Source: Cryptosporangium sp044454545 (GTDB lineage Bacteria > Actinomycetota > Actinomycetes > Mycobacteriales > Cryptosporangiaceae). Taken from it: a DNA stretch of 64,000 nt. Position 1 is the first letter of the stretch. Every line of letters starts with the position of its first letter. The translations under genes and the position numbers were made by a program. The notes under the pieces are model-generated. The model saw nothing but the letters and a program-made list of their open reading frames with translations. It did no database searches and was not told where the DNA came from. Of this stretch, positions 1-8,414 are shown one piece after another. The stretch covers positions 1 to 64,000 of the forward strand of contig NZ_JBITDV010000013.1 in the NCBI RefSeq assembly GCF_044454545.1, read 5' to 3'.

Positions 1-128
1 GTGGACAGGTCGTTACCGAACGACGCGGTCTCGGACGTGAACCGGTCCCCGGTCAACTGCATCCCATCACCGGAGTCACCGGCAAACCGGATCACCACCC
101 GGTCCAAGCGCCGGACCTGCTTGCTCAC
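1..128 (-). CDS. korA: 2-oxoacid:ferredoxin oxidoreductase, alpha subunit (5' part only)
   Basis: The minus strand opens with GTG at 128-126, preceded by a strong AGGAGG ribosome site, and reads 42 codons before leaving the window. The peptide contains RFAGDSGDGMQLTGDRF, the glycine-rich N-terminal signature of the gamma/alpha subunit of 2-oxoglutarate (2-oxoacid):ferredoxin oxidoreductases. These enzymes decarboxylate 2-oxoglutarate to succinyl-CoA and reduce ferredoxin. korB would be expected further left, outside the window. A ferredoxin-reducing enzyme close to a complex I locus lacking the NADH module (17677-36079) suggests a shared electron route; that link is inferred. The family call is firm despite the short length; substrate choice is not proven. 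Confidence 0.8.
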   Translation of the reverse strand, partial: MSKQVRRLDRVVIRFAGDSGDGMQLTGDRFTSETASFGNDLS

Positions 129-368
129 TCGGCTGTCCTCCTCTGGCGCACCTCGGGCGCCGGTGCGGCCTGTTGCCGGACTTTGGTCCCGATGCTACGT
201 CGGTATGTCAGTGTTCTCGGCTTTGCGTCCGGGGCCGAGGCCCTTGTTACCGCCGTCACAGAGGATCGCCTGAGCGGCGCGGACGAAGGCTACTCCCCGT
301 GCATTGCGCGGGCTCGCGGTGCGCGGGGTATTCCGAAGGTGAGAGACCACGATCCCGAGGAGGAAGTC

Positions 369-521
369 ATGAGCGAACCCACCGAGAGCGCGCCCTGGAC
401 CGATGGAGAGGAATCCCGGTCCGAGTGGCGTGATGGCGACAGCCGCTGGATCGACGGCGACCTGGAATCCGGCGCTGACCCGGTCGAGTCGCCCGCCCCG
501 ACCGACGAGCCCGCCGGCTGA
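369..521 (+). CDS. Small acidic hypothetical protein (50 aa)
   Basis: ATG at 369 follows a GAGGAGG ribosome site at good spacing. The product is very rich in Asp, Glu, Ser and Pro (for example WRDGDSRWIDGDLESGADP), has no signal peptide or membrane segment, and looks disordered. I do not recognise the family. It stands alone, divergent from korA. The ribosome site and good third-position GC argue for a real small gene; the compositional simplicity argues for caution. Confidence 0.5.
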   Translation: MSEPTESAPWTDGEESRSEWRDGDSRWIDGDLESGADPVESPAPTDEPAG

Positions 522-766
522 CTCCGCCCGGGTGGCGCCGATCGGTCACGATTCGGTCACGCGACCGGCGGGAACGTTCGGCCGGACGCCGGAGTGCCCG
601 GCCGCGCCGAGCGGCCGATGTTGCCGGACGGGCGTCATACGGACAGCCTCCTGCCTGGATCCGGGCGAACGCCGCGCGTCGGAATCGTGGAGTTACCTGC
701 ATCACCAGGGTGGAAGCCGATGCCCGAGTCGGGCACAACCGGGCAGCATTCCGGCGAAGGAACCTG

Positions 767-795
767 TTGGACCCGTTAAGGGCAGGTGTTAAACA
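767..795 (+). promoter_or_regulatory. Candidate promoter of the polyol operon
   Basis: TTGGAC (767-772) and TAAACA (790-795) are separated by 17 bp, about 65 bp before the DeoR-type gene at 860. The segment is AT-richer than its surroundings and carries a repeated GTTAA element that could be part of an operator. The rest of the 522-859 gap shows only two direct copies of TCGGTCAC near 541-558 and no convincing gene. Confidence 0.4.
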
Positions 796-859
796 GGTCA
801 CACAACCGAGAACAGCCCGAGATCGGCGTCGATCCGGGCGGTTGCCAAAGGAGGCCGGG

Positions 860-1621
860 ATGCGCGCTGAGGAACGCCAACACCGCATCCTTGCCCGGGC
901 CCGCAGCGACGGCCGGGTCGACGTCAGCAGCGTCGCGGCCGACCTCGCGGTCGCGCCCGAAACCGTCCGCCGGGATCTGCGCCTCCTCGAGCAGCACGGC
1001 CTCGTCCGACGGACGCACGGCGGCGCCTACCCGGTGGAGAGTGCCGGTTTCGAGACCAACCTGGCCAACCGCGCGACGCTCCGGGTGCCGGAGAAGCGCC
1101 GGATCGCCGCCGCCGCGGTCGAGCTGCTCGGTGACGCCGAAACCGTCTTCATCGACGAGGGCTTCGGCCCGCAGCTGGTCGCCGAGGCGCTGCCGCCCGG
1201 CCGGCCGCTGACCGTGATCACCGCGAGCATCCCGGTCGCGAGCCATCTGGCGACCAAGCCCGACACCACGGTCTACCTGCTGGGTGGCCGGGTCCGTGGG
1301 CGCACGCTGGCCACCGTCGACCACTGGGCCACCCAGATGCTGGCCGGCTTCGTCATCGACCTGGCGTTCCTGGGCGCGAACGGCATCTCGCGCCGGTACG
1401 GCCTCACCACGCCCGACCCCGCGGTCGCCAACGTCAAGGCGCAGGTCGTCCGGGCCTCGCGGCGCCGGGTGTTCGCCGGCGTGCACACGAAGTTCGGCGT
1501 CAACAGCTTCTGCCGGTTCGCGTCGGTGGCCGACTTCGAGGCGATCGTCACCGACACCGGTCTGTCGGCGGTCGAGGCCCAGCGCTACTCCGTACTCGGG
1601 CCTCAGGTGATCCGCGCATGA
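860..1621 (+). CDS. DeoR/GlpR-family transcriptional repressor
   Basis: 253 residues, starting at ATG 860 after AAAGGAGG. Residues 1-57 form the DeoR winged helix (AADLAVAPETVRRDLRLLEQ and a following THGG turn); the rest is the DeoR sensor domain of the ISOCOT fold, with the conserved FIDEG segment. Such proteins repress sugar catabolic operons and are released by a phosphorylated sugar. The stop overlaps the start of the PfkB kinase gene (ATGA), so it is the first gene of the operon and probably controls it. A longer reading starting at 710 is possible but has no ribosome site. Confidence 0.88.
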   Translation: MRAEERQHRILARARSDGRVDVSSVAADLAVAPETVRRDLRLLEQHGLVRRTHGGAYPVESAGFETNLANRATLRVPEKRRIAAAAVELLGDAETVFIDEGFGPQLVAEALPPGRPLTVITASIPVASHLATKPDTTVYLLGGRVRGRTLATVDHWATQMLAGFVIDLAFLGANGISRRYGLTTPDPAVANVKAQVVRASRRRVFAGVHTKFGVNSFCRFASVADFEAIVTDTGLSAVEAQRYSVLGPQVIRA

Positions 1622-2562
1622 TTCTCACGGTCACCCCGAACCCGAGCCTGGACCGCACGTTCGTCCTCAACGGCCTCCGGCTCGGCGAGCTCAACCGAGC
1701 GTCCACCGACACCGTCGAAGGCAGTGGCAAAGGCGTCAACGTGGCGCGCGTCCTGCACGCCGCAGGCGTCCGGACCGGGATCGTGCTGCCGGCCGGCGGC
1801 CCGGAAGGCGCGCAGCTCGCGACGCTCCTGGAGGCCGAAGGCCTCACCTACCGGGTCGTGGCGACCGATGCGCCGGTCCGGACCAACGTGACGCTGCTGG
1901 AGCCCGGGCGGACGACCAAGGTCAACGCCCCGGGCGCCGCGCTCACCCCGGCGGACGCCGACGCGCTCGTCGCGGCCGTCGAGGACCTCGCGCACGGCGC
2001 CGACTGGGTGGTCTGCTGCGGTTCGCTCCCTCCGGACACCCCGGCGGAGCTGATCGCGCGGATCGTCGAAGCCGGCCGTCGCGCCGGTGCTCAGACCGCG
2101 GTGGACGCCTCCGGCCCGGCGCTGCTGGCCGCCGCCGAGGCCGGGCCGGATGTCCTGGCGCCGAACGCCGACGAACTCTCCGAACTCACCGGCCGGGTGT
2201 TCCCGCCCGGTGGACGACCGCTAGTCCGGGCCGCACTCGACGCCGCACACACGCTCGCCGGAGACACCGGTGGCGGCGTGCTCGTCAGCCTCGGTCCGGA
2301 CGGGGCGGTCTGGGTGGACCCGGAGTCCGCACTGCACGGGTCCGTGACTCCGGTGACCCCGGTCAACACGGCCGGTGCCGGCGACGCTCTGCTGGCCGGG
2401 TGGCTCGCCGGGCCACCGGAGCCGGACGGAAGGCTCCGGAACGCGGTGGCCTGGGGGACGGCGGCCTGCCTGCTGCCGTCCACGGCGGGAGACGTCGCCA
2501 CGACGGCCCGCCCCGCTCGTGTCCGGATCGACGATCTCGGGGTTCCCGCCGCGGGACCCTGA
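1618..2562 (+). CDS. PfkB-family sugar-phosphate kinase (1-phosphofructokinase type)
   Basis: 314 residues. The N-terminus (ILTVTPNPSLDRTF) and GKGVNVARVL segment are typical of the 1-phosphofructokinase / tagatose-6-phosphate kinase branch, which transfers phosphate from ATP to a ketohexose phosphate. The C-terminal signature NTAGAGDALLAG supplies the anion hole and catalytic base, Asp256. Length is normal for the family. It overlaps the repressor by 4 bp. In this operon it probably makes the bisphosphate that enters glycolysis after the dehydrogenase/FGGY-kinase steps. Fructose-1-P, tagatose-6-P or another ketose phosphate cannot be told apart here. Confidence 0.85.
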   Translation: MILTVTPNPSLDRTFVLNGLRLGELNRASTDTVEGSGKGVNVARVLHAAGVRTGIVLPAGGPEGAQLATLLEAEGLTYRVVATDAPVRTNVTLLEPGRTTKVNAPGAALTPADADALVAAVEDLAHGADWVVCCGSLPPDTPAELIARIVEAGRRAGAQTAVDASGPALLAAAEAGPDVLAPNADELSELTGRVFPPGGRPLVRAALDAAHTLAGDTGGGVLVSLGPDGAVWVDPESALHGSVTPVTPVNTAGAGDALLAGWLAGPPEPDGRLRNAVAWGTAACLLPSTAGDVATTARPARVRIDDLGVPAAGP

Positions 2563-2621
2563 TCGTGAGCAGTAACCCGAAGTAACCAACCCCCACTCGA
2601 ATCACTCCGTCGGAGGCGCTC

Positions 2622-3989
2622 GTGGCTCTCGCTGGTGTTAGGCCAATACGCAGAGTAGTTGCTTCGCTCTCTGCTGTCGTCATTGCGTCCATGGCGCTCA
2701 GCGCCTGTAGTGGCGCCGGCGGCGGCGGCAGCTCGAGCGACAGCAAGACAGTCAACGTCCTGATGGTCAACAACCCGCAGATGCTGGACATCCAGAAGCT
2801 GACCGCGGACAACTTCACCAAACAGACCGGCATCAAGGTCAACTACACGGTGCTGCCGGAGAACGACGTCCGCGACAAGATCAGCCAGGAGTTCTCCAGC
2901 CAGGCCGGTCAGTACGACGTCGCCACGATTTCGAACTTCGAGGTGCCGTCGTACGCGAAGAACAACTGGCTCGCGCCGCTCGACGACTTCGTCAGCAAGG
3001 ACAAAGAGTTCAACCAGGACGACGTCCTGGGCTCGATGACGAAGTCGCTGACCGCGGAGGACGGCAAGCTCTACGCCGAGCCGTTCTACGGTGAGTCGTC
3101 GTTCCTCATGTACCGCAAGGACGTCTTCGCGGCCAAGGGCCTGAAGATGCCGGAGAAGCCGACCTGGCAGCAGGTCGCCGATCTGGCGGCGAGGGTCGAC
3201 AACGCGCAGCCCGGCATGCGGGGCATCTGCCTCCGTGGCCTCCCCGGCTGGGGCGAGGTCTTCGCTCCGCTGACCACCGTCGTCAACACGTTCGGCGGCA
3301 CCTGGTTCGAGAAGGACTGGACCCCGAAGGTCAACGCGCCGGAGTTCCAGCAGGCCACGCAGTTCTACGTGGACCTGGTCCGCAAGCACGGCGAGTCCGG
3401 TGCTCCGCAGGCCGGCTTCACCGAGTGCCTGAACAACATGCAGCAGAGCAAGACCGCCATGTGGTACGACGCCACGTCGGCCGCCGGTTCGCTGGAGGCC
3501 AAGGACTCGCCGGTCGCCGGCAAGCTGGGCTACGTCGAGGCGCCGGTCGTCAAGACCAAGAGCTCGGGCTGGCTGTACACCTGGGCCTGGGCGATCCAGA
3601 AGGCCAGCAAGCGGCAGGACAACGCCTGGAAGTTCATGTCCTGGGCGTCCAGCGCGAAGTACGAGGACCTCGTCGGCAGCAAGATCGGCTGGGCGAACGT
3701 GCCGGCCGGTAAGCGTCAGTCGCTGTACGACAACCCCGAGTACCAGAAGGCCGCCGCCTCGTTCTACAAGGTGACGGACGAGGCGATCAGCAACGCCGAC
3801 CCGGAGAACCCGGGTGTGCAGGCGCGGCCGGCACCGGGCATCCAGTTCGTCGGTATCCCGGAGTTCACCGACCTCGGTACCCAGGTCTCGCAGGAAGTGA
3901 GCGCGGCAATCGCCGGGCGTCAGACCGTCCAGCAGGCCCTTGACAAGGGTCAGGACCTCGCTCAGAAGGTCGCTGACAAGTACAAGTAG
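2622..3989 (+). CDS. Polyol/sugar ABC transporter substrate-binding lipoprotein
   Basis: 455 residues from GTG 2622, preceded by CGGAGG. A type II signal peptide ends in the lipobox LSAC, lipidated Cys about residue 29, so the protein is anchored outside the membrane. The mature part is a family 1 solute-binding protein; the stretch NVLMVNNPQMLDIQKLT and the downstream GQYDVATISNFE resemble sorbitol/mannitol binding proteins (SmoE/MtlE type). It delivers substrate to the permeases at 4066 and 5016. No ATPase gene is present in the operon, so a shared MsiK-like ATPase elsewhere is likely (inference). Confidence 0.86.
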   Translation: MALAGVRPIRRVVASLSAVVIASMALSACSGAGGGGSSSDSKTVNVLMVNNPQMLDIQKLTADNFTKQTGIKVNYTVLPENDVRDKISQEFSSQAGQYDVATISNFEVPSYAKNNWLAPLDDFVSKDKEFNQDDVLGSMTKSLTAEDGKLYAEPFYGESSFLMYRKDVFAAKGLKMPEKPTWQQVADLAARVDNAQPGMRGICLRGLPGWGEVFAPLTTVVNTFGGTWFEKDWTPKVNAPEFQQATQFYVDLVRKHGESGAPQAGFTECLNNMQQSKTAMWYDATSAAGSLEAKDSPVAGKLGYVEAPVVKTKSSGWLYTWAWAIQKASKRQDNAWKFMSWASSAKYEDLVGSKIGWANVPAGKRQSLYDNPEYQKAAASFYKVTDEAISNADPENPGVQARPAPGIQFVGIPEFTDLGTQVSQEVSAAIAGRQTVQQALDKGQDLAQKVADKYK

Positions 3990-3998
3990 TCGCCCCCA

Positions 3999-4031
3999 CC
4001 GGCCGGGCCGCCGCCACGGCGGCCCGGCCGG
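3999..4031 (+). terminator. Intra-operon hairpin after the binding-protein gene
   Basis: A perfect 14-bp GC-only stem (3999-4012 with 4018-4031) and a 5-base loop lie 9 bp after the binding-protein stop. There is no T run. In sugar ABC operons such hairpins stabilise the upstream mRNA or partly terminate, giving excess binding protein over permeases. Confidence 0.7.
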
Positions 4032-4065
4032 CACCGCACCGAGATGGCGCCCGAAGGGGGTACCC

Positions 4066-5019
4066 ATGACCGCCATCGCACCGACTGCCGAGACCGCAAC
4101 TCCCGGCACCAACCGCCGCCCGCCCGCAGCCATGCGCCGCGCCGGAGACTGGGCCCGACGGGCACCGCTCCTGCCGGCCCTGGTGTTCCTGATCATCGTC
4201 ACCCAGCTGCCGTTCGTGGCCACGCTGGTGATCTCGTTCATGGACTGGAACTCGCTCTACCCCGACCAGCGCGGCTTCGCCGGCGTCGGCAATTACGCCG
4301 ACGTGTTCACCGACGCGAGCCTGCGCTCGTCGGTCGTCACGACGATCATCCTGACGGTCTCGGTCGTGCTGATCAGCGTGATCTTCGGCCTCGGGATCGC
4401 GTTACTGCTCAACCGGACGTTCCGCGGCCGGGGCTTCGTGCGCACGCTGATGATCGCGCCGTTCCTGGTCGTTCCGGTGGCGGCCGCGCTGCTCTGGAAG
4501 CACGCGCTGTTCAACCCGGAGTACGGCCTGTTCAACGGCATCCTGACCTGGCTGTTCGGGCCGGACGCGCCGCAGCCGGACTGGATCACCGAGGCGCCGC
4601 TCGCGGCCGTCGTCGCGTCGCTGGTCTGGCAGTGGACGCCGTTCATGATGCTGATCCTGCTGGCCGGCCTGCAGAGCCAGCCGCTGGACGCGCTGGAAGC
4701 GGCCCGGGTCGACGGCGCGACCCCGATGCAGATGTTCCGGTTCCTGACGCTGCCGCACATGCGGCGGTACCTGGAGCTGGGTGCGCTGCTCGGCTCGATC
4801 TACATCGTCCAGAACTTCGACGCGGTGTTCACGCTGACGTCCGGCGGTCTGGGCACGGCGAACCTGCCGTACACGATCTACCAGACCTTCTACCAGGCCC
4901 ACGACTACGGACGGGCGTCCGCGGCCGGGGTGGTCGTGGTGATCGGGACGATCGCGATCGCGACGTTCGCACTGCGTGTCGTCTCGTCGCTGTTCCAGGA
5001 AGAGGAGGGTCGGGCATGA
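4066..5019 (+). CDS. Sugar ABC transporter permease (MalF-like)
   Basis: 317 residues from ATG 4066, preceded by GAAGGGGG. Six hydrophobic segments and the binding-protein-dependent transport signature (EAARVDGATPMQMFRFLTLP, the EAA loop that contacts the ATPase) mark a MalF/UgpA-type inner-membrane permease. The gene stop overlaps the start of the second permease (ATGA), so the two subunits are coupled in translation. An earlier start at 3940 would overlap the binding-protein gene and lies before the hairpin. Confidence 0.9.
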   Translation: MTAIAPTAETATPGTNRRPPAAMRRAGDWARRAPLLPALVFLIIVTQLPFVATLVISFMDWNSLYPDQRGFAGVGNYADVFTDASLRSSVVTTIILTVSVVLISVIFGLGIALLLNRTFRGRGFVRTLMIAPFLVVPVAAALLWKHALFNPEYGLFNGILTWLFGPDAPQPDWITEAPLAAVVASLVWQWTPFMMLILLAGLQSQPLDALEAARVDGATPMQMFRFLTLPHMRRYLELGALLGSIYIVQNFDAVFTLTSGGLGTANLPYTIYQTFYQAHDYGRASAAGVVVVIGTIAIATFALRVVSSLFQEEEGRA

Positions 5020-5882
5020 CCGCCGCCGTTGCTGCGAAACCCACGAAGGCGGGTCCGTCCCGCGGGAGAGCGGCCCCGCTCCTGGGCCTCGTCGCCTGGA
5101 TCGTCGGGATCGTGTTCTTCCTGCCGGTCGCGTGGATGGTGCTCACCGCGTTCCACAGCGAGTCGGACGCGGCCACCAACCCGCCGTCGATCGCCGCCGG
5201 GCTCACGCTCGACGGGTTCCGCGAGTTCTTCGGCGCGACCAGCGGTGCGTCGCCGTGGCCGCCGCTGATCAACTCGGCGATGGCGTCGATCGTGTCGACG
5301 CTGATCGTGCTCGCGCTGTCGATCCCGGCGGCGTACGCGCTGTCGATCAGGCCGGTCCGGAAGTGGACCGACGTGATGTTCTTCTTCCTGTCGACGAAGA
5401 TGCTGCCGGCCGTCGCCGGTCTGCTGCCGATCTATCTGATCGCGCAGAAGGCCGGGATGCTCGACAACGTCTGGACGCTGGTCATCCTGTACACCTCGAT
5501 GAACCTGCCGATCGCGGTGTGGATGATGCGGTCGTTCCTGGCCGAGGTACCGGTCGAGATCCTCGAGGCCGCCGCGATCGACGGCGCCGGCCTGATCACC
5601 GTGCTGCGCCGGGTCATCGTCCCGGTCGCGATGCCCGGCATCGCCGCGACCTCACTGATCTGTTTCATCTTCAGCTGGAACGAGATGCTGTTCGCCCGGG
5701 TACTCACCGGCGTGGTCGCGCAGACCGCACCGGTGTTCCTGACCAGCTTCGTCACCAGCCAAGGCTTGTTCCTGGCCAAGGTGTGCGCGGCGGCGACGGC
5801 AATCTCGCTCCCGGTTCTCGCCGCCGGGTTCGCGGCTCAGGACAAGCTCGTCCAAGGTCTCTCCCTCGGCGCCGTCAAATAG
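5016..5882 (+). CDS. Sugar ABC transporter permease (MalG-like)
   Basis: 288 residues. Six membrane spans and the EAA loop LEAAAIDGAGLITVLRRVIVP identify a MalG/UgpE-type permease that pairs with the product at 4066. Start ATG 5016 lies within an ATGA overlap and is preceded by GAGGAGGG. The gene ends 10 bp before the dehydrogenase gene, so uptake and the first catabolic step are made from one message. Confidence 0.9.
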   Translation: MTAAVAAKPTKAGPSRGRAAPLLGLVAWIVGIVFFLPVAWMVLTAFHSESDAATNPPSIAAGLTLDGFREFFGATSGASPWPPLINSAMASIVSTLIVLALSIPAAYALSIRPVRKWTDVMFFFLSTKMLPAVAGLLPIYLIAQKAGMLDNVWTLVILYTSMNLPIAVWMMRSFLAEVPVEILEAAAIDGAGLITVLRRVIVPVAMPGIAATSLICFIFSWNEMLFARVLTGVVAQTAPVFLTSFVTSQGLFLAKVCAAATAISLPVLAAGFAAQDKLVQGLSLGAVK

Positions 5883-5892
5883 GAGTTGCTCC

Positions 5893-6882
5893 ATGAAAGC
5901 TGCCGTCATCACCGGAGTCGGCGCGGTCGAAGTGACGACCGTCGACGACCCGACGCCCGGTCCGCGTGAGGTCGTGGTCGACGTCGCCGCCTGCGGCCTG
6001 TGCGGCACCGACCTGCACATCCTGCAGGGGGAGTTCGCGCCGACGCTGCCGGTCATCCCCGGGCACGAGTTCGCGGGCGTCGTCGTCGAGATCGGCTCGG
6101 AGGTCAACGAACTGGCGGTGGGCGATCGGGTGGCGGTGGACCCGTCGCTCTACTGTCACGAGTGCCACTACTGCCGGCTCGGCAAGAACAACCTGTGCGA
6201 GCGGTGGGCCGCGATCGGCGTCACGACGGCCGGTGGCGCCGCCGAGTACGCGGTCGCACCGGTCGCGAACTGCGTCAAGCTGCCGGACAACGTCCGGACG
6301 GAGGACGCGGCGCTGATCGAGCCGCTCTCCTGCGCCGTGCGCGGGTACGACGTCCTGAAGTCGCAGCTGGGCGCGCACGTGCTGATCTACGGCTCGGGCA
6401 CGATGGGCCTGATGATGCTCCAGCTGGCCAAACGCGTCGGCGCGGCCAGCGTCGAGATCGTCGACCTGAACCCGGAGCGCTTGAAGACCGCGGTTCAACT
6501 GGGGGTCAGCGCGACCGGGGCGACGCCGGACGAGTTCGAGCGGCCGCGGGGCTGGGAGCTCGTGATCGACGCGACCGGCAACGCCAAGGCGATCCAGGAC
6601 GGGCTCAGCCGGGTCGGCAAGGGCGGCACGTTCCTGCAGTTCGGTGTCTCGGACTACGCGGCGCGGGCGACGATCGAGCCGTACAAGATCTACAACCAGG
6701 AGATCACGATCACCGGTTCGATGGCTGTGCTGCACAGCTTCGAACGGGCCGCCGAGCTGTTCGCGAGCGGCGTCCTCGACCCGGACGTGTTCATCTCCGA
6801 CCGTCTGCCGCTGGACTCGTACGCCGCGGCTCTCGACCAGTTCGCAGCCGGGAAGGGACGGAAGATCGAGGTCATCCCGTGA
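5893..6882 (+). CDS. Zinc-dependent medium-chain (polyol) dehydrogenase
   Basis: 329 residues, preceded by AGGAG. Catalytic zinc ligands are visible as Cys37 (CGLCGTDLH) and His58-Glu59 (GHEF); the structural zinc lobe has Cys88, Cys91, Cys94 and Cys102. The Rossmann NAD(P) site is YGSGTMGLMMLQ. The family oxidises secondary alcohols of polyols such as sorbitol, mannitol, arabinitol or xylitol to ketoses. Together with a SmoE-like transporter, a polyol is the likely substrate; which one is not decided. Its stop overlaps the GTG start of the FGGY kinase gene. Confidence 0.87.
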   Translation: MKAAVITGVGAVEVTTVDDPTPGPREVVVDVAACGLCGTDLHILQGEFAPTLPVIPGHEFAGVVVEIGSEVNELAVGDRVAVDPSLYCHECHYCRLGKNNLCERWAAIGVTTAGGAAEYAVAPVANCVKLPDNVRTEDAALIEPLSCAVRGYDVLKSQLGAHVLIYGSGTMGLMMLQLAKRVGAASVEIVDLNPERLKTAVQLGVSATGATPDEFERPRGWELVIDATGNAKAIQDGLSRVGKGGTFLQFGVSDYAARATIEPYKIYNQEITITGSMAVLHSFERAAELFASGVLDPDVFISDRLPLDSYAAALDQFAAGKGRKIEVIP

Positions 6883-8354
6883 CCTACCCGGAGGGGTACC
6901 TGCTGGGTATCGATGCCGGGCAGACCGTCATCAAGGCGGCGCTGTTCGACCCCTCCGGTCACGAGGTGGCGGTCGCCCGGGCCACCACCGCGGTCAGCTC
7001 GCCGCACCCGCACTGGCAGGAGCGGGACATGGACGCCGCCTGGGGTGCGGCGGCCGATGCGGTGCGCCAGGTGCTGGACGTCTCGGAGGTCGATCCGACC
7101 GCGGTGCTCGCGGTCGGGCTGGCCGGCCACAACGACGGTCTGCACCTGGTCGACGGGGCCGGCCGGCCGGTGCGGCCGGCCGTCCTCGCGACCGACTCCC
7201 GGGCGGTGGCCGAGGCCGCCCGGCTGTGCGAGCTGACCGGTGAGTCGGCGCTGGCGATGACCGGTTCGGTCCCGCTGCCCTACAGCCCGGTCTCGATCCT
7301 GGCCTGGCTGCGCGCACACGAGCCCTCGGCCCTGGAGCGGGCCGCGGCGCTGCTGTACTGCAAGGACTGGCTGTCGCTCAACCTCACCGGCGAGGTGGCG
7401 ACCGACCCGACCGACGCCAGTGCGTTCGCCACCGACCTGTGGACCCAGGAGTGGTCCACCGCCGTTCTCGAGCTGTACGGCTTGGAGGACGTGGCCCGGC
7501 TGCTGCCGCCGATGCGCCGCTCGTCGGTGGTGTCCGGAACGGTGACGGCGACCGCCGCGGAACGGACCGGCCTGCGTCCCGGTACCCCGGTCGTCACCGG
7601 TTGCCACGATGTGGACGCCAACGCGCTGGGCATCGGCGCGATCGGTACCGGCGCCCTCAGCCTGGTGCTCGGAACGTTCAGCATCAATCAGGTCGTCGGC
7701 AACGCGCCGGTCGTCGACCCGCGCTGGCAGGCCCGCACGTTCTTCCCGGACGGCGCCTCGCCGCGCTGGCTGCACATGTCGACGTCGCCCAGCGGAGCGT
7801 CGAACCTGGAGTGGGCGGTGCGGCAGTTCGGGGGAGCGTCCTACGAGTCCGTGATCTCGGCGGCGCTGCGTGACGGCGCGTTGGCGCCGGTGGTGGACGA
7901 TCCGCTCTACCTGCCGTTCCTCTACGGCGGTCCGGTGCCGTCGTCGGGGGGTGGGTTGGTCGGGCTACGCGGGTGGCACACGGCCGCGGACGTCTACCGG
8001 GCGGTCCTGGAGGGGATCGTGTTCAACCACCGGTGGCACGTCGAGGCGCTCGGCTCGTCGTTCCCGCTGGTGGGAGCCGCGCGCCTCTGCGGGGGAGGCG
8101 CGCGCAGCGCGGCCTGGTCGCAACTGCTCGCGGACGCGCTCGGCCTGCCGGTCGAAGTGACGGACGCGGCCGAGGCCGGTGCCCGGGGTGCGGCGATGCT
8201 CGCCGGGGCGGGCGTGGGGGCGTTCGCCGACCTCGGCGCCGCCGTGGACGCGTGCGTCCGCGTGGTGCGGCGGCACGAGCCCACGCGGAGCCTCGACGCG
8301 CGATACGGGCGGTACCTGGCCACTGCGGAGGCGTTGGCTACTTTGCGTACTTGA
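6879..8354 (+). CDS. FGGY-family carbohydrate kinase
   Basis: 491 residues starting at GTG 6879 inside a GTGA overlap. The N-terminal LLGIDAGQTVIKAALFD is the phosphate-1 loop of the sugar kinase/actin fold; a second ATPase half carries the HxDANALGIGAIG region and the C-terminal GGGARSAAWSQLLADALGLP segment typical of FGGY kinases. These phosphorylate ketoses or polyols, for example xylulose or ribulose. Here the likely substrate is the ketose formed by the dehydrogenase. The operon thus contains two kinases (FGGY and PfkB), suggesting successive phosphorylations. Confidence 0.87.
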   Translation: MTYPEGYLLGIDAGQTVIKAALFDPSGHEVAVARATTAVSSPHPHWQERDMDAAWGAAADAVRQVLDVSEVDPTAVLAVGLAGHNDGLHLVDGAGRPVRPAVLATDSRAVAEAARLCELTGESALAMTGSVPLPYSPVSILAWLRAHEPSALERAAALLYCKDWLSLNLTGEVATDPTDASAFATDLWTQEWSTAVLELYGLEDVARLLPPMRRSSVVSGTVTATAAERTGLRPGTPVVTGCHDVDANALGIGAIGTGALSLVLGTFSINQVVGNAPVVDPRWQARTFFPDGASPRWLHMSTSPSGASNLEWAVRQFGGASYESVISAALRDGALAPVVDDPLYLPFLYGGPVPSSGGGLVGLRGWHTAADVYRAVLEGIVFNHRWHVEALGSSFPLVGAARLCGGGARSAAWSQLLADALGLPVEVTDAAEAGARGAAMLAGAGVGAFADLGAAVDACVRVVRRHEPTRSLDARYGRYLATAEALATLRT

Positions 8355-8372
8355 CAGAGGCGAGAATCGTTA

Positions 8373-8405
8373 CTTCCGGCGGCGGCGTGCGGCTGCTGCC
8401 GGAAG
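8373..8405 (+). promoter_or_regulatory. Stem-loop covering the ribosome site of the next gene
   Basis: A 13-bp stem with two G-U pairs (8373-8385 with 8393-8405), loop of 7. It lies just after the FGGY kinase stop and its right arm contains the first part of the GGAAGGAG ribosome site of the gene at 8415. It could terminate the operon, hide the ribosome site, or both. Confidence 0.45.
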
Positions 8406-8414
8406 GAGCCCACG

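Noticed and set aside
1..273. Plus-strand frame of 90 codons at the left edge
   Set aside because: It is antisense to the clear korA start on the minus strand and has no family features.
2091..4241. 716-codon minus-strand frame across the kinase and binding-protein genes
   Set aside because: High-GC shadow frame; residue content is Arg/Leu/Val-rich with no domain, and the plus-strand genes are certain.
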